Positions 50,625-62,713 of a stretch of 64,000 bases of DNA are shown here, piece after piece. The stretch is taken from the NCBI GenBank assembly GCA_016700075.1, contig CP065000.1, positions 2,294,001 through 2,358,000 on the forward strand, read 5' to 3'. The position numbers were made by a program, and so were the translations under genes. The stretch is from Acidobacteriota bacterium (GTDB lineage Bacteria; Acidobacteriota; Blastocatellia; Pyrinomonadales; Pyrinomonadaceae). Every line of letters starts with the position of its first letter. Position 1 is the stretch's first letter. The notes under the pieces were generated by a model. The model did no database searches and had not been told where the DNA came from. It worked only from the letters and a program-made list of their open reading frames with translations.

Positions 50625-52889
50625 GTGCGTATTCTCCTATTAACATTGATGCTCTTCTCAGCGGCAGCGGGCGTGCGGGCTCAGGGTGTCAGCGGGACCG
50701 TGACCGACGCGAACGGTGCGGTGATCCCCGGCGCGAGGCTTACGGTGAACGACGACGGCAAGGTAATTGAGCGAACTAGCACGAATGCAGAAGGTGAATT
50801 CACACTCAGCGAGGCCTCGCGGGGCAAGGCTCTGGCGGTGCGGGCGACGGCGTTTGCCGAGCGAACATTGACCGTTCCCGTCGACGCCGCTGAGCCGCTT
50901 CGCATCGTTCTCGATGTGTCTTCGGTTGAAACCAATGTCACCGTCACCGTCACCCGAACCGAGGAAGATTCACTCAACGCCAGCATTGCGGTGATCACTA
51001 TCGACAGCCTCGGCGTGACCGCGGCTCGGACTGCGGATGACACGCTTCGACAGATCCCCGGTTTTCAGCTTTTTCGGCGTAGCGGGAGCCGGACGACAAA
51101 CCCGACCGCACAGGGTGCAAACCTACGCGGCGTGTCGGGCAGCGGTGCGTCGCGGACCACTGTTTTGTTCGACGGTCTGTCGCTGAATGACGCGTTCGGC
51201 GGTTGGACGTATTGGTCGCGTGTGCCGATGATCGCGGTCGAGCAGATCGAGGTTTTCCGCGGCGGTGCGAGTTCGTTTTACGGCAGCGGCGGCCTTAGCG
51301 GTGCGATAAATATCGTTCCCGTAAAGCGTAGCGGAGAGAAATTTCTGCTCAAAGCCGAAACCTCGGCCGCGAGTCAAAACACGGGCGATCTGAGTGCTTT
51401 GCTGCTCGCTTCACGCGGCCTTTGGCACGTCGATCTGATCGGCGACGTGTTCAGAACCGGCGGCTACATTCCTGTCGAAGAAGCATCCCGCGGCAGCGTT
51501 GATACGCCCGCAGCGTCGCGGCACGGGAGTTTGATATTGAAGATCGGCAGGAGTTTTGGCGAAACGGGCCGCGTTTTCGCACGCGGCAACTTGTTTCGCG
51601 AACGCCGCGACAACGGCACACGCCTGACCGACAATCAGACGAATTTCCGCCAGCTTGCGTTCGGTGCCGATGCGGCGTCACAGCGTTACGGCGAGATGCA
51701 ATTTCGTGCTTTCGGCGAGCGGCAGGTTTACGATCAGACATTCTCCGCCGTCGCCACGGATCGGGAAAGCGAAACGCTGACGCGGCTGCAGCGAGTGCCT
51801 TCGAACGCCGTCGGAGCGAGCATTTTCTGGCGAAAACGGCTGTCCGATCATTCGTTCGCGGCGTCTGCCGAAATGCTGCGAACCCGCGGTTTCAGCGACG
51901 AGGTCGGCTACATTGCAGGAGATCCTGCGAACGTCAGCCGATCGGGCGGCGAGGCACGCGACCTGTCATTTTTTATACAAGATAATTGGAAAGCTCTGCC
52001 GAAATTTTCTCTCAATCTCTCCGCACGCATCGATGCGCGGCAAAATTCTGACGGCATCGCGACGACGCGAACCATCGCAACCGGCAATGTCACAGAGACG
52101 CGTTTTCCCGACCGCAGCGATACATCATTCAGCCCGCGCATTGCCGCCGTTTTCGACATCAATGATGCCGCGGCTGTTTATGCGTCATACGCACGGTCGT
52201 TTCGAGCACCGTCGCTGAACGAGCTTTACCGCGGCTTTCGCGTCGGCAACATTGTGACGGAAGCAAACGCGTTCCTAACGCCTGAGCGTGCGAACACGTT
52301 CGAGGCCGGCGGCAGCTATTCGCTGACAAACCCGACGCTGATACTGCGTGCGAGCGTCTATTCGACGCGCGTCATCGATCCCGTCGTCAGCATAACGACG
52401 TCGTCCACGCCGACGCTCATCACGCGGCAGCGGCGGAATGTCGGTTCGACGCTGAGCCGCGGTTTCGAGGCGGATATGCAGTTTTGGCCGATGGCGAAAC
52501 TGAAACTAAACGCGGGCTATCTCTTCGTAGATGCAAAGATCAGCAGCTTTCCCGCCGATCCGGCACTCGTCGGCAACGCTCTGCCGCAGGTCGCCCGCCA
52601 CAGTTTTACCGCACAGGCTCGATACGACATCGGCAGACGCTGGAACGTATCGACGCAGCTACGAGCTTCGTCGTCGCAATTTGAGGACGACCGAAACACG
52701 CTGCTGCTCAGAAAATATTTCACCGCCGACGCCCGTGCCGCGCATAAATTCTCTGACGCCGTCGAGGCGTTACTCGCTATCGAGAACCTTTTCAATTCAC
52801 GCTATGACATCGGCCGAACGCCCGTCCGCACGATCGCCGCACCGCGTTCCGTCCGCCTCGGCTTGCGTATCAATTTACCCAAGCGATAG
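50625..52889 (+). CDS. TonB-dependent receptor
   Basis: The 754-residue protein starts at GTG with a signal peptide (LLTLMLFSAAAGVRAQ) and a CarboxypepD_reg-like domain (VSGTVTDANGAVIPGARLTV). The plug domain (about residues 125-235) has TADDTLRQIPGFQLFRRSGS and the loop TTVLFDGLSLNDAFGGW. The barrel ends RLGLRINLPKR. Ending on Arg rather than Phe or Trp is atypical. It resembles siderophore or cobalamin receptors, but the ligand is not clear. Confidence 0.88.
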   Translation: MRILLLTLMLFSAAAGVRAQGVSGTVTDANGAVIPGARLTVNDDGKVIERTSTNAEGEFTLSEASRGKALAVRATAFAERTLTVPVDAAEPLRIVLDVSSVETNVTVTVTRTEEDSLNASIAVITIDSLGVTAARTADDTLRQIPGFQLFRRSGSRTTNPTAQGANLRGVSGSGASRTTVLFDGLSLNDAFGGWTYWSRVPMIAVEQIEVFRGGASSFYGSGGLSGAINIVPVKRSGEKFLLKAETSAASQNTGDLSALLLASRGLWHVDLIGDVFRTGGYIPVEEASRGSVDTPAASRHGSLILKIGRSFGETGRVFARGNLFRERRDNGTRLTDNQTNFRQLAFGADAASQRYGEMQFRAFGERQVYDQTFSAVATDRESETLTRLQRVPSNAVGASIFWRKRLSDHSFAASAEMLRTRGFSDEVGYIAGDPANVSRSGGEARDLSFFIQDNWKALPKFSLNLSARIDARQNSDGIATTRTIATGNVTETRFPDRSDTSFSPRIAAVFDINDAAAVYASYARSFRAPSLNELYRGFRVGNIVTEANAFLTPERANTFEAGGSYSLTNPTLILRASVYSTRVIDPVVSITTSSTPTLITRQRRNVGSTLSRGFEADMQFWPMAKLKLNAGYLFVDAKISSFPADPALVGNALPQVARHSFTAQARYDIGRRWNVSTQLRASSSQFEDDRNTLLLRKYFTADARAAHKFSDAVEALLAIENLFNSRYDIGRTPVRTIAAPRSVRLGLRINLPKR

Positions 52890-52910
52890 ATTAGGAGTTT
52901 GCGATTTGAG

Positions 52911-52986
52911 CCACAGAGAGCACCGAGGTCTCCGAGGGTGACTGATCAGTATCAAGATTCCTCAGTGACCTCTGTGTTCTCTGTGG
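52911..52986. repeat. Hairpin repeat family B, copy 2
   Basis: CCACAGAGAGCACCGAGGTC (52911) pairs with the reverse strand of GACCTCTGTGTTCTCTGTGG (ending 52986); over 27 positions I count about 23 complementary. It fills the spacer between the TonB receptor and ettA and ends 13 bp before the ettA start. Confidence 0.8.
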
Positions 52987-52999
52987 CAATAGTTTTTTT

Positions 53000-54682
<1,683 letters not shown>

Positions 54683-54686
54683 ATCT

Positions 54687-54764
54687 CTTCAGTGGATAGT
54701 GACAAGTTGATAGTGGATAGTTACAAATCGTCACTTCACCTTAAAACTATCTACTGAAGTTTTT
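54687..54764 (+). terminator. Hairpin repeat acting as ettA terminator
   Basis: CTTCAGTGGATAG (54687-54699) pairs with CTATCTACTGAAG (54747-54759), and TTTTT follows. The loop holds a second copy of the arm (TGATAGTGGATAGTTACAA), so the element looks like a mobile repeat that supplies a terminator. Confidence 0.65.
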
Positions 54765-54783
54765 GGATCTCCCCGGATTCAAA

Positions 54784-55611
54784 ATGCACTTTTTTATACG
54801 ACTTACGATCTCGTGCGCATTTGCCGGAGTTATAGCGGCGTGCGGCGGCAAGGTCGAAACACCGCAAAATATCGAAGCGACGGCGCAATTGCCGCCGCTT
54901 TCATCGCCTTCGCCGACGCCGACCCCGGAAACTCCCGATCTGCAGGCTGAATTGACCGACAGCAAATACGCCGAGACGTCGTCGCCGATCGGCAAATTCG
55001 ATTTCCGCAATTTCAAATACGAGCTTCCACGCGGTTGGCAAAATCCTGATGGCACGACGGACATAGAACTTCAAAACGGGAAGGCAGAGCCTGTCGCAAA
55101 AGACCTGGCCCCGAGCAATGTCGAAGCCGCGGAGATCGCAGATAAGAGCCGGCAGCGTATCGGTATGTCGCTCGTTTCTGTGAAATATTTCGATGCCACC
55201 GGCGACGGAAATGATGAGGCAGTCGTCGTGCTCAAGATCGAAACAGGCGGAGCCGCCATTCCGCAGATCGTTTACGTTTTCGGGTGGAAAGATGAAAAGC
55301 CGGAGCTTTTGTGGCATTTTCGCACAGGCGACCGGGCCGAAGGCGGCTTGAAATGCCTTGCTCCGAAAGACGGCATGCTCGCCGTCGAGCTTTACGGGCA
55401 GGACCGCTTCATTCTCGGTCAGATCGAAACCGGCCGCATCGAGGACGACCGTCCGCAGATCTGCTGCCCGACGCACTACACGCGTTCCGTTTATAAATGG
55501 AACGGCAAAAATTTCCTGATTCAGGGCAAACGTCTTACATTTCCTATCGACGACCCCGCCGCACTGCCCGTTGAGAACATGGGCGAAAAGGTATCGCAAA
55601 AGAAGAAATAA
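54784..55611 (+). CDS. Lipoprotein, function unknown
   Basis: The 275-residue protein has a lipobox FAGVIAAC at about residues 14-21 and a Pro-rich linker (SSPSPTPTPETP). A globular part carries four or more cysteines, including a QICC pair. FDATGDGNDEAVVVLKIETG resembles VCBS/FG-GAP-like calcium loops. The ATG at 54784 is preferred to a TTG 21 bp before it. I do not recognise a specific function. Confidence 0.7.
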   Translation: MHFFIRLTISCAFAGVIAACGGKVETPQNIEATAQLPPLSSPSPTPTPETPDLQAELTDSKYAETSSPIGKFDFRNFKYELPRGWQNPDGTTDIELQNGKAEPVAKDLAPSNVEAAEIADKSRQRIGMSLVSVKYFDATGDGNDEAVVVLKIETGGAAIPQIVYVFGWKDEKPELLWHFRTGDRAEGGLKCLAPKDGMLAVELYGQDRFILGQIETGRIEDDRPQICCPTHYTRSVYKWNGKNFLIQGKRLTFPIDDPAALPVENMGEKVSQKKK

Positions 55612-55652
55612 GAGTAAACTGCGACTTGAGTTTATTCGTAAGAGGTTTCAGT

Positions 55653-55940
55653 ATGGGCAACTCAAAACGTCTTATTTTCTTGATCGCCGCGGCAGCTGTG
55701 CTGCTGGCGATACCGGCGATCGCGATGATATTCACCGCTGAAGTGAATTGGACAGCGTTGGATTTCGTGGTCGGCGGCGTACTGTTGTTTGGAACGGGAA
55801 TCCTCTGTGAGCTTGCGTTGCGGCTGCTGCAAAAGACATCGCACCGCATGATAGCATGCGCCGTGATACTGCTGGCGTTGTTCATCATTTGGGCAGAGCT
55901 CGCTGTGGGAATCGTCGGAACGCCATTCGCCGGTAGTTAA
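55653..55940 (+). CDS. Small membrane protein
   Basis: The 95-residue protein has three hydrophobic segments: about residues 8-28, 36-55 and 65-88. The ATG at 55653 is preceded by AAGAGG and is preferred to the upstream ATG at 55626. No family is recognised. Confidence 0.6.
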   Translation: MGNSKRLIFLIAAAAVLLAIPAIAMIFTAEVNWTALDFVVGGVLLFGTGILCELALRLLQKTSHRMIACAVILLALFIIWAELAVGIVGTPFAGS

Positions 55941-56005
55941 GGAACGAATTCAGATCTCAACCAATTTATCGATAGTATATCCGCTCGCTGTTATAATGAC
56001 GGTGA

Positions 56006-56899
56006 ATGCGCGACCTTATCCGCGAATACATCACATACGCCCGCGTTGAAAAGGGCCTCGCCGCGAATTCGCTCAACGCCTACGAGGCGGATCTGCGGCG
56101 GTTCGAGCGTTGGGCGGAAGATTGCGGCATCGCTCTGACGGCGATGACGCGCGTTGACCTGCGCGAATGGCTCATGGACCTGGCGGCGAGAGGTTTGGCG
56201 GTGAATTCGCGTCGGCGAATGATCAGCAGCGTTCGGCGTTTTTATGCTTTTCTGCTTGCCGAGGAGCATATCACTGCCGATCCCGCAGACGACCTTACCT
56301 CGCCGCAGCAGGGCGTTCATCTGCCGAAATTCCTAAACACGACTGAGATCGAAATGCTGTTCGCTGTGCCGGACGTTTCGACTCTTTCAGGCCTGCGCGA
56401 TCGTGCCATTCTTGAGCTGATGTATGCCTGCGGCCTGCGTGTTTCTGAGGTGGTCGATCTGCGAATCCAAGATATCGACATAGACGGCGGCATTTTGACC
56501 GCAACGGGAAAAGGCTCGAAAACACGCAAAATTCCCGTCGGCACGTCCGCCGCCGAATGGGTGAAAAGCTATCTCGCGGCACGGCGAAAGGCCGGCAACA
56601 ACAGCGTTGACGTCAGTCCGCAGCTTTTCGTTTCAGAACGTGGAGCACCGCTGACGCGCCAGCATATCTATCTGATGATCAGCGAATACGCTGAAAAATG
56701 CGGGCTCGAAGGCGTTTCGCCGCACACGCTGCGGCATTCTTTCGCGACGCATCTCGTCCAAAACCGCGCCGACATACGCAGCGTCCAACAGATGCTCGGC
56801 CACGCCGACATTTCCACCACGCAGATCTACACGCACATCACCGGCGCACACCTGAAAAAGGCATACGAGGATTTTCATCCGCGCTCGAAGAAGTCATAG
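56006..56899 (+). CDS. xerD: Tyrosine recombinase XerD-like
   Basis: The 297-residue protein has the N-terminal core-binding domain (REYITYARVEKGLAANSLNA) and a catalytic domain with Arg in ACGLRVSEVVDL, SPHTLRHSFATHLVQN for His-x-x-Arg, and LGHADISTTQIYTHI with His and the nucleophilic Tyr. It is XerD-like by length and the GLAANSLNAY start. With the xerC-type gene at 40397 it could act at dif. It stands just before the molybdenum hydroxylase operon. Confidence 0.93.
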   Translation: MRDLIREYITYARVEKGLAANSLNAYEADLRRFERWAEDCGIALTAMTRVDLREWLMDLAARGLAVNSRRRMISSVRRFYAFLLAEEHITADPADDLTSPQQGVHLPKFLNTTEIEMLFAVPDVSTLSGLRDRAILELMYACGLRVSEVVDLRIQDIDIDGGILTATGKGSKTRKIPVGTSAAEWVKSYLAARRKAGNNSVDVSPQLFVSERGAPLTRQHIYLMISEYAEKCGLEGVSPHTLRHSFATHLVQNRADIRSVQQMLGHADISTTQIYTHITGAHLKKAYEDFHPRSKKS

Positions 56900-56939
56900 A
56901 GCCCGCGATCATGCTAAAATTGTGGTTCCATACAATTTT

Positions 56940-57629
56940 ATGCATGACGAGATAAAACTTCCTGACGAACGGGAGCTTTTGGGTGAAGGCTCGCGGCGAG
57001 ATTTCCTGAAAAGGTCTGCACTTGCGGGCATCGGTGCGGCGGCGATAACGCTGATGGATGTCGTTCCCGCAGTTGCCAGCGAACCTGCGGTCGAGGGCGG
57101 CATCGCGGTCGAAAAGCTCACCGTAAAGCTCAGCATCAACGGCAAAGAACACAGCTTGCCCATTGATACGCGGACATCGCTGCTCGACGCCATGCGTGAA
57201 CAGCTTGAGCTGACGGGCTCGAAAAAAGGCTGCGATCACGGCCAATGCGGTGCGTGTACGGTCATCATCGACGGGCGCCGGGAGCTTTCGTGCTTGACGC
57301 TTGCCGCAATGTGCGGCGAACGCCGCGTTACGACCATCGAAGGACTCGCCGACGGCGAAAAACTGCATCCGATGCAGGCTGCATTCGTCGAATTCGACGG
57401 CCTGCAGTGCGGCTATTGCACTCCGGGGCAGATATGTTCGGCTGTCGCGATGCTCGACGAAGCGAAGCGTGGCGACGTGAGTTACGCTACCGAAAACCTC
57501 GCCGCGGGCTCGCCGAAACTGACAAAAGCTGAGATCAAGGAACGCATGAGCGGCAATATCTGCCGCTGCGGTGCTTATCCGAACATCGTCGCCGCGATCG
57601 AGGAAGTCCACGCAGGAGGTGCGAAATGA
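56940..57629 (+). CDS. paoA: Aldehyde/xanthine oxidoreductase 2Fe-2S subunit, Tat-exported
   Basis: The 229-residue small subunit starts at ATG 56940 with a twin-arginine signal, EGSRRDFLKRSALAGIGAAA, so the complex should fold in the cytoplasm and be exported. The plant-type 2Fe-2S cluster is in GCDHGQCGACTVIIDG plus LSC. The second cluster is in LQCGYCTPGQICSA and ICRCGAYPNI. It passes electrons from the molybdenum subunit to FAD. It overlaps the FAD subunit gene as ATGA. Confidence 0.9.
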   Translation: MHDEIKLPDERELLGEGSRRDFLKRSALAGIGAAAITLMDVVPAVASEPAVEGGIAVEKLTVKLSINGKEHSLPIDTRTSLLDAMREQLELTGSKKGCDHGQCGACTVIIDGRRELSCLTLAAMCGERRVTTIEGLADGEKLHPMQAAFVEFDGLQCGYCTPGQICSAVAMLDEAKRGDVSYATENLAAGSPKLTKAEIKERMSGNICRCGAYPNIVAAIEEVHAGGAK

Positions 57630-58612
57630 GGCCATTTGCTTTCAAACGCGTTTCTGCACCTGCCGATGCCGCAAAGCTCGTCGCCGCGAACCGCAACGCG
57701 CGTTTTATCGCGGGCGGAACGAACCTGATCGACCTGATGAAAGAGAACGTCGATCGGCCTGATGAGCTTGTCGATATCTCGCGGCTCGAACTCGCAGCGA
57801 TACGGCGAACTCCGGACGGCGGCGTCTCGATCGGAGCGTTGGCGAAAAATTCCGACACGGCGAACAATCCGCTCGTCCGCAGCCAATTTCCGCTGCTTAC
57901 GCAGGCAATTCTCTCCGGTGCGTCGCCGCAGATACGCAATATGGCGACGAACGGCGGCAATCTGCTGCAGCGGACGCGATGTGCTTATTTTTACGACCTC
58001 GGGACGCGGTGCAATAAGCGTCAGCCCGGCTCCGGCTGCGGTGCGAAGGACGGCCTGAACCGCTATTCCGCCGTATTCGGATGGAGCGATTCTTGTGTGG
58101 CCGTGCATCCGTCAGATATGTGCGTCGCTCTGGCGGCGCTCGACGCGGTGGTTAACGTTCGTCAGCCGGACGGCAAGGAGCGAAAGATAAAATTCGCCGA
58201 CTTTCACCGCCTTCCCGGCGACTTGCCGGAACTCGACAATAACCTCTCGCATGGCGAACTGATCACATCGATCGACATTCCGAAAAGCAATTTCGGGCAG
58301 AATACCTATTATCTAAAGGTCCGCGACCGTGCGAGCTATGCATTCGCACTCGTCTCCGTCGCGGCCGCGGTCGAGCTGGACAAAGGCGTGATAAAGCAGG
58401 CCCGCATCGCTCTTGGCGGCGTCGCTCATAAACCGTGGCGTTGCACCGAAGCCGAGCGTTTTCTCGCCGGCAAAAAGCTCGATGCCGCGATCCTCAAACA
58501 GGCCGCCGACCTCGCGGTAAAGGACGCAAAGCCGCTTTCTGACAACGCGTACAAGGTCCGGATGACGCAGCGTTCGGTCGAGCGTGCATTAAGGAGGGCA
58601 GCTAAAATATGA
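57626..58612 (+). CDS. paoB: Aldehyde/xanthine oxidoreductase FAD subunit
   Basis: The 328-residue medium subunit has the FAD-binding loop ARFIAGGTNLIDLMKENV and NMATNGGNLLQRTRC. The cysteine-rich insert RCAYFYDLGTRCNKRQPGSG continuing CGAKDG matches the extra 4Fe-4S cluster that distinguishes PaoB/YagS from ordinary xanthine dehydrogenase subunits. It overlaps both neighbours by 4 bp, giving the order Fe-S, FAD, Mo found in paoABC. Confidence 0.9.
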   Translation: MRPFAFKRVSAPADAAKLVAANRNARFIAGGTNLIDLMKENVDRPDELVDISRLELAAIRRTPDGGVSIGALAKNSDTANNPLVRSQFPLLTQAILSGASPQIRNMATNGGNLLQRTRCAYFYDLGTRCNKRQPGSGCGAKDGLNRYSAVFGWSDSCVAVHPSDMCVALAALDAVVNVRQPDGKERKIKFADFHRLPGDLPELDNNLSHGELITSIDIPKSNFGQNTYYLKVRDRASYAFALVSVAAAVELDKGVIKQARIALGGVAHKPWRCTEAERFLAGKKLDAAILKQAADLAVKDAKPLSDNAYKVRMTQRSVERALRRAAKI

Positions 58613-60804
58613 GGCAGGACGATCTGAGACGACAGCCGAGCCGCGTCGATGGACGTGCGAAAGTGACGGGAAAGGCAACGTATATCGCCGAATTTCGCTT
58701 CCCGAATATGGCGTACGGCTATCTTGTGCAATCCACGATCGCGAAGGGCAAAATTCGCGATATCGATACAGCGGAAGCAGAAAAACAGCCCGGCGTGATA
58801 AAGGTGCTCTCGCACAAGAATCTGCCGAAACTCGCCGTGCCGACGCCGGCTCCGGACGCCATACCGAGGCCTTTTTATGCGTTGACGAGCGACGAGATAC
58901 GTTTCAATGCCCAGCCGATCGCCGTCGTCGTCGCCGAGACGTTTGAAGAGGCCCGCTATGCCGCGTCGCTTGTCAAAGTGACGTATGAACAGGCTTCACA
59001 CGCGACCGACCTTCGCGGCGTTCTGGGCAGTGCATTCGTGCCCGGCCGCGAACAGCCCGACCGCGGCAAGCCCGAAGATGCGTTCGCCGCCGCCGAATTC
59101 AAGGTCGAGGCGGAATACTACATACCCATCGAACACCACAATGCGATGGAGCCGCACGCGACGGTCGCGAATTGGGAAGACGGCAAGCTGACCGTTTACG
59201 ACAAGACGCAGGGAATTCAGGGAACGACAGGCTATCTGGCGACGGCGTTCGGCATCGAAAGGGCAAACATTCGCGTGCTTTCGCCTTTCGTCGGCGGTGC
59301 TTTTGGTGCGGCTTTGCGGCCCGGGCCGAATCTGATCGTCGCGGCGATGGCGTCGCGCGAATTGAAGCGTCCCGTAAAGGTCGTCTATTCACGCCGCCAG
59401 CTTGCGACAGCGCACGGCTATCGCCCCGAATCGATACAGAACATAAAGGTCTCTGCCGACAAGGACGGCAAGCTGACGTCGATCATCCATCAGGCGGTTC
59501 ACAACACGTCCGCATACGAGAATTTTTCCGAAGGCCTCGTCGGCGTTTCCCGCGGGCTTTATGCCTGCCCGAATGTGCGGACGGTCGCAAAGATCGCGCG
59601 CACCGATCTGCAGACGCCGCTTTGGATGAGGTCGCCGGGCGTGGTTTCGGGCATTTTCGCTCTGGAATCGGCGCTCGACGAGCTTTCGTACAAGCTGAAG
59701 CTCGATCCGCTCGAACTCCGCCTGCGAAATTACGCCGAGACCGACCCCGAAACAGGAAGGCCGTTTTCCAGCAAGGAGCTCCGCGAATGTTACAAACAGG
59801 GAGCTGAGCGTTTTGGCTGGAGCAAGCGCAACCCCGAGCCGCGGTCCATGCGCGACGGAAAATATCTCGTCGGCTGGGGCCTCGCGACCGGAACCTGGCC
59901 CGCAAGCCAGGCACCTGCATCGGCTCGCGTGATCTTGAATGCCGACGGCACGGCCCGCGTCGAGAGCGGCACGACCGACATCGGTCCCGGCACATACACG
60001 ACGATGACGATCATCGCGTCGGAGGTTCTGGGGCTGCCGATCGAAAAGATCACGTTCGTGCTCGGCGACAGCGATATGCCGCCGACGCCCGGGCAAGGCG
60101 GTTCAACGACGACCTCGAGCGTCGGCACCGCTGTTAAAGAGGCGAGTGAATTGGCGTTGAAAGCGCTTGTTGACGCCGCGAACGCCAAAGAAAATTCGCC
60201 GTTTCGCGGCGTGGCTTTCGATCAGCTCGTTTTCGAGAACGGTTCGGCCGCGGTAAAGGGACGCCCGGAAACCCGCCGCAGTTTTCAGGACATATTAAAA
60301 GGACACAGCGAGAGCAGCATTTCGGTGCTCCACCGTTCTGCACCCGATGCGGCCGAACGCGGCAAATACCTGATCGCCTCGCACGGCGCTCAATTCGTCG
60401 AGGTCAAGGTGGACGAAGAAATAGGGCAAGTTCGCGTCACCCGCGTCGTTCAGGGTACGGCGGCCGGGCGAATAATCAACCCGAAGGGAGCACACAGCCA
60501 GGAAATGGGCGGCGTCGTTTGGGGCATCGGCATGGCGTTGATGGAGCATACTGAGGTCGATCACAAGCTCGGCCGTATCATGAATCCGAACCTTGCCGGC
60601 TATCACGTGCCCGTAAATGCGGATATCGGCGTCATCGAAACGATCTTTGTTCCAGAAGAGGACAAGATAGTTAATCCGCTCGGCGCAAAAGGCCTCGGCG
60701 AGCTCGGTTTGGTGGGAATTCCGGCTGCGATCGCCAACGCGATCTATCACGCTACGGGAAAACGCATCCGTAGCCTGCCGATCACGCCTGACAAGCTGAT
60801 CTGA
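58609..60804 (+). CDS. paoC: Aldehyde/xanthine oxidoreductase molybdenum-cofactor subunit
   Basis: The 731-residue large subunit has the N-terminal hammerhead domain (RVDGRAKVTGKATYIAEF) and cofactor loops such as SPFVGGAFGAALRPGPNLIV and PGQGGSTTTSSVGTAVKEAS. The active-site Glu is in LGAKGLGELGLVGIP. With paoA and paoB it forms a periplasmic aldehyde-oxidising enzyme with broad substrate range, by analogy with E. coli. A maturation chaperone (paoD) is not adjacent. Confidence 0.9.
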   Translation: MRQDDLRRQPSRVDGRAKVTGKATYIAEFRFPNMAYGYLVQSTIAKGKIRDIDTAEAEKQPGVIKVLSHKNLPKLAVPTPAPDAIPRPFYALTSDEIRFNAQPIAVVVAETFEEARYAASLVKVTYEQASHATDLRGVLGSAFVPGREQPDRGKPEDAFAAAEFKVEAEYYIPIEHHNAMEPHATVANWEDGKLTVYDKTQGIQGTTGYLATAFGIERANIRVLSPFVGGAFGAALRPGPNLIVAAMASRELKRPVKVVYSRRQLATAHGYRPESIQNIKVSADKDGKLTSIIHQAVHNTSAYENFSEGLVGVSRGLYACPNVRTVAKIARTDLQTPLWMRSPGVVSGIFALESALDELSYKLKLDPLELRLRNYAETDPETGRPFSSKELRECYKQGAERFGWSKRNPEPRSMRDGKYLVGWGLATGTWPASQAPASARVILNADGTARVESGTTDIGPGTYTTMTIIASEVLGLPIEKITFVLGDSDMPPTPGQGGSTTTSSVGTAVKEASELALKALVDAANAKENSPFRGVAFDQLVFENGSAAVKGRPETRRSFQDILKGHSESSISVLHRSAPDAAERGKYLIASHGAQFVEVKVDEEIGQVRVTRVVQGTAAGRIINPKGAHSQEMGGVVWGIGMALMEHTEVDHKLGRIMNPNLAGYHVPVNADIGVIETIFVPEEDKIVNPLGAKGLGELGLVGIPAAIANAIYHATGKRIRSLPITPDKLI

Positions 60805-60870
60805 TACAGCGCCGAAATAACGCTGTTTTGGCGCTTGCGCGCTATTTACTGTTTAGATATCATTGGAAAT

Positions 60871-60900
60871 TTGCCAATTGGCTCTAAAAGCCGGTTATGG
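60871..60900 (+). promoter_or_regulatory. Promoter of the tRNA-tuf operon
   Basis: TTGCCA at 60871-60876 and TTATGG at 60895-60900 are 18 bp apart. Transcription would start near 60907, 13 bp before tRNA-Tyr. The boxes are moderate matches to the consensus. Confidence 0.4.
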
Positions 60901-60919
60901 CATCTTAACAATTTGGTTT

Positions 60920-61007
60920 GCATGGGTGGTCGAGTGGTTAATGGCACCGGGCTGTAAACCCGGCGGAGTAACATCCTACGTAGGTTCGAATCCTACCCCA
61001 TGCACCA
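60920..61007 (+). tRNA. tRNA-Tyr (GTA)
   Basis: GCATGGG at 60920-60926 pairs with CCCATGC at 60997-61003, followed by A and encoded CCA. The anticodon loop CTGTAAA gives GTA at 60954-60956. A long variable arm is present as expected for bacterial tRNA-Tyr. Confidence 0.95.
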
Positions 61008-61053
61008 TTAGGCCTTGGAATTTCAGATCGCGTATTTGAGATTCCGGAAATGG

Positions 61054-61129
61054 GCGGGAGTAGCTCAGTTGGTAGAGCGTCAGCCTTCCAAGCTGAATGT
61101 CGCGAGTTCGAGCCTCGTCTCCCGCTCCA
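61054..61129 (+). tRNA. tRNA-Gly (TCC)
   Basis: GCGGGAG at 61054-61060 pairs with CTCCCGC at 61119-61125, followed by T and CCA. The anticodon stem TCAGC/GCTGA encloses CTTCCAA, anticodon TCC at 61087-61089. Confidence 0.95.
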
Positions 61130-61145
61130 TTGATTTTGGCGGTTC

Positions 61146-61220
61146 GCCCAAGTAGCTCAGGGGTAGAGCGCTTCCTTGGTAAGGAAGAGGTCACGGGTTC
61201 AAATCCCGTCTTGGGCTCCA
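61146..61220 (+). tRNA. tRNA-Thr (GGT)
   Basis: GCCCAAG at 61146-61152 pairs with CTTGGGC at 61210-61216, followed by T and CCA. The anticodon stem CTTCC/GGAAG encloses TTGGTAA, anticodon GGT at 61178-61180. It is followed 64 bp later by tuf, the usual tRNA-tufB order. Confidence 0.95.
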
Positions 61221-61284
61221 GAAGTTGGTAAATGGGCCTCGGACCGTTGGTTCAGAGATCTGAAATTTAGAGAAGAGGAAGCAA

Positions 61285-62470
<1,186 letters not shown>

Positions 62471-62472
62471 AA

Positions 62473-62547
62473 GTCAGTTGTCAGTTGTCAGTTGTCGGTC
62501 GCCGGAAAAAGGCACTGACAACTGGCTGCCGGCAACCGGCGACTGAG
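62473..62547. repeat. Hairpin repeat family D between tuf and rpmG
   Basis: Three direct copies of GTCAGTT (62473 onward) face ACTGACAACTGG, and GGTCGCCGG faces CCGGCGAC. The roughly 75-bp palindromic element fills almost the whole tuf-rpmG spacer. No other copy is in the window. Confidence 0.6.
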
Positions 62548-62552
62548 GAAGT

Positions 62553-62705
62553 ATGCCGAGAGATAACATAATTTTGCAGTGCACGGAGTGCAAAGAGCGC
62601 AACTACGTGACGACCAAGAACAAAAAGAACACGCCCAACAGGCTGGAGTTCAAAAAGTTCTGCCGTCGCTGCCGCAAGCACCAGCTGCACCGCGAGAATA
62701 AATAG
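62553..62705 (+). CDS. rpmG: 50S ribosomal protein L33
   Basis: The 50-residue protein starts MPRDNIILQCTECKERNYVT and ends FCRRCRKHQLHRENK. Two CxxC pairs (CTEC, CRRC) make it the zinc-binding form of L33. It lies between tuf and tRNA-Trp, the typical bacterial order. GAGGAAGT precedes the ATG. Confidence 0.95.
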   Translation: MPRDNIILQCTECKERNYVTTKNKKNTPNRLEFKKFCRRCRKHQLHRENK

Positions 62706-62713
62706 TAATTCGC

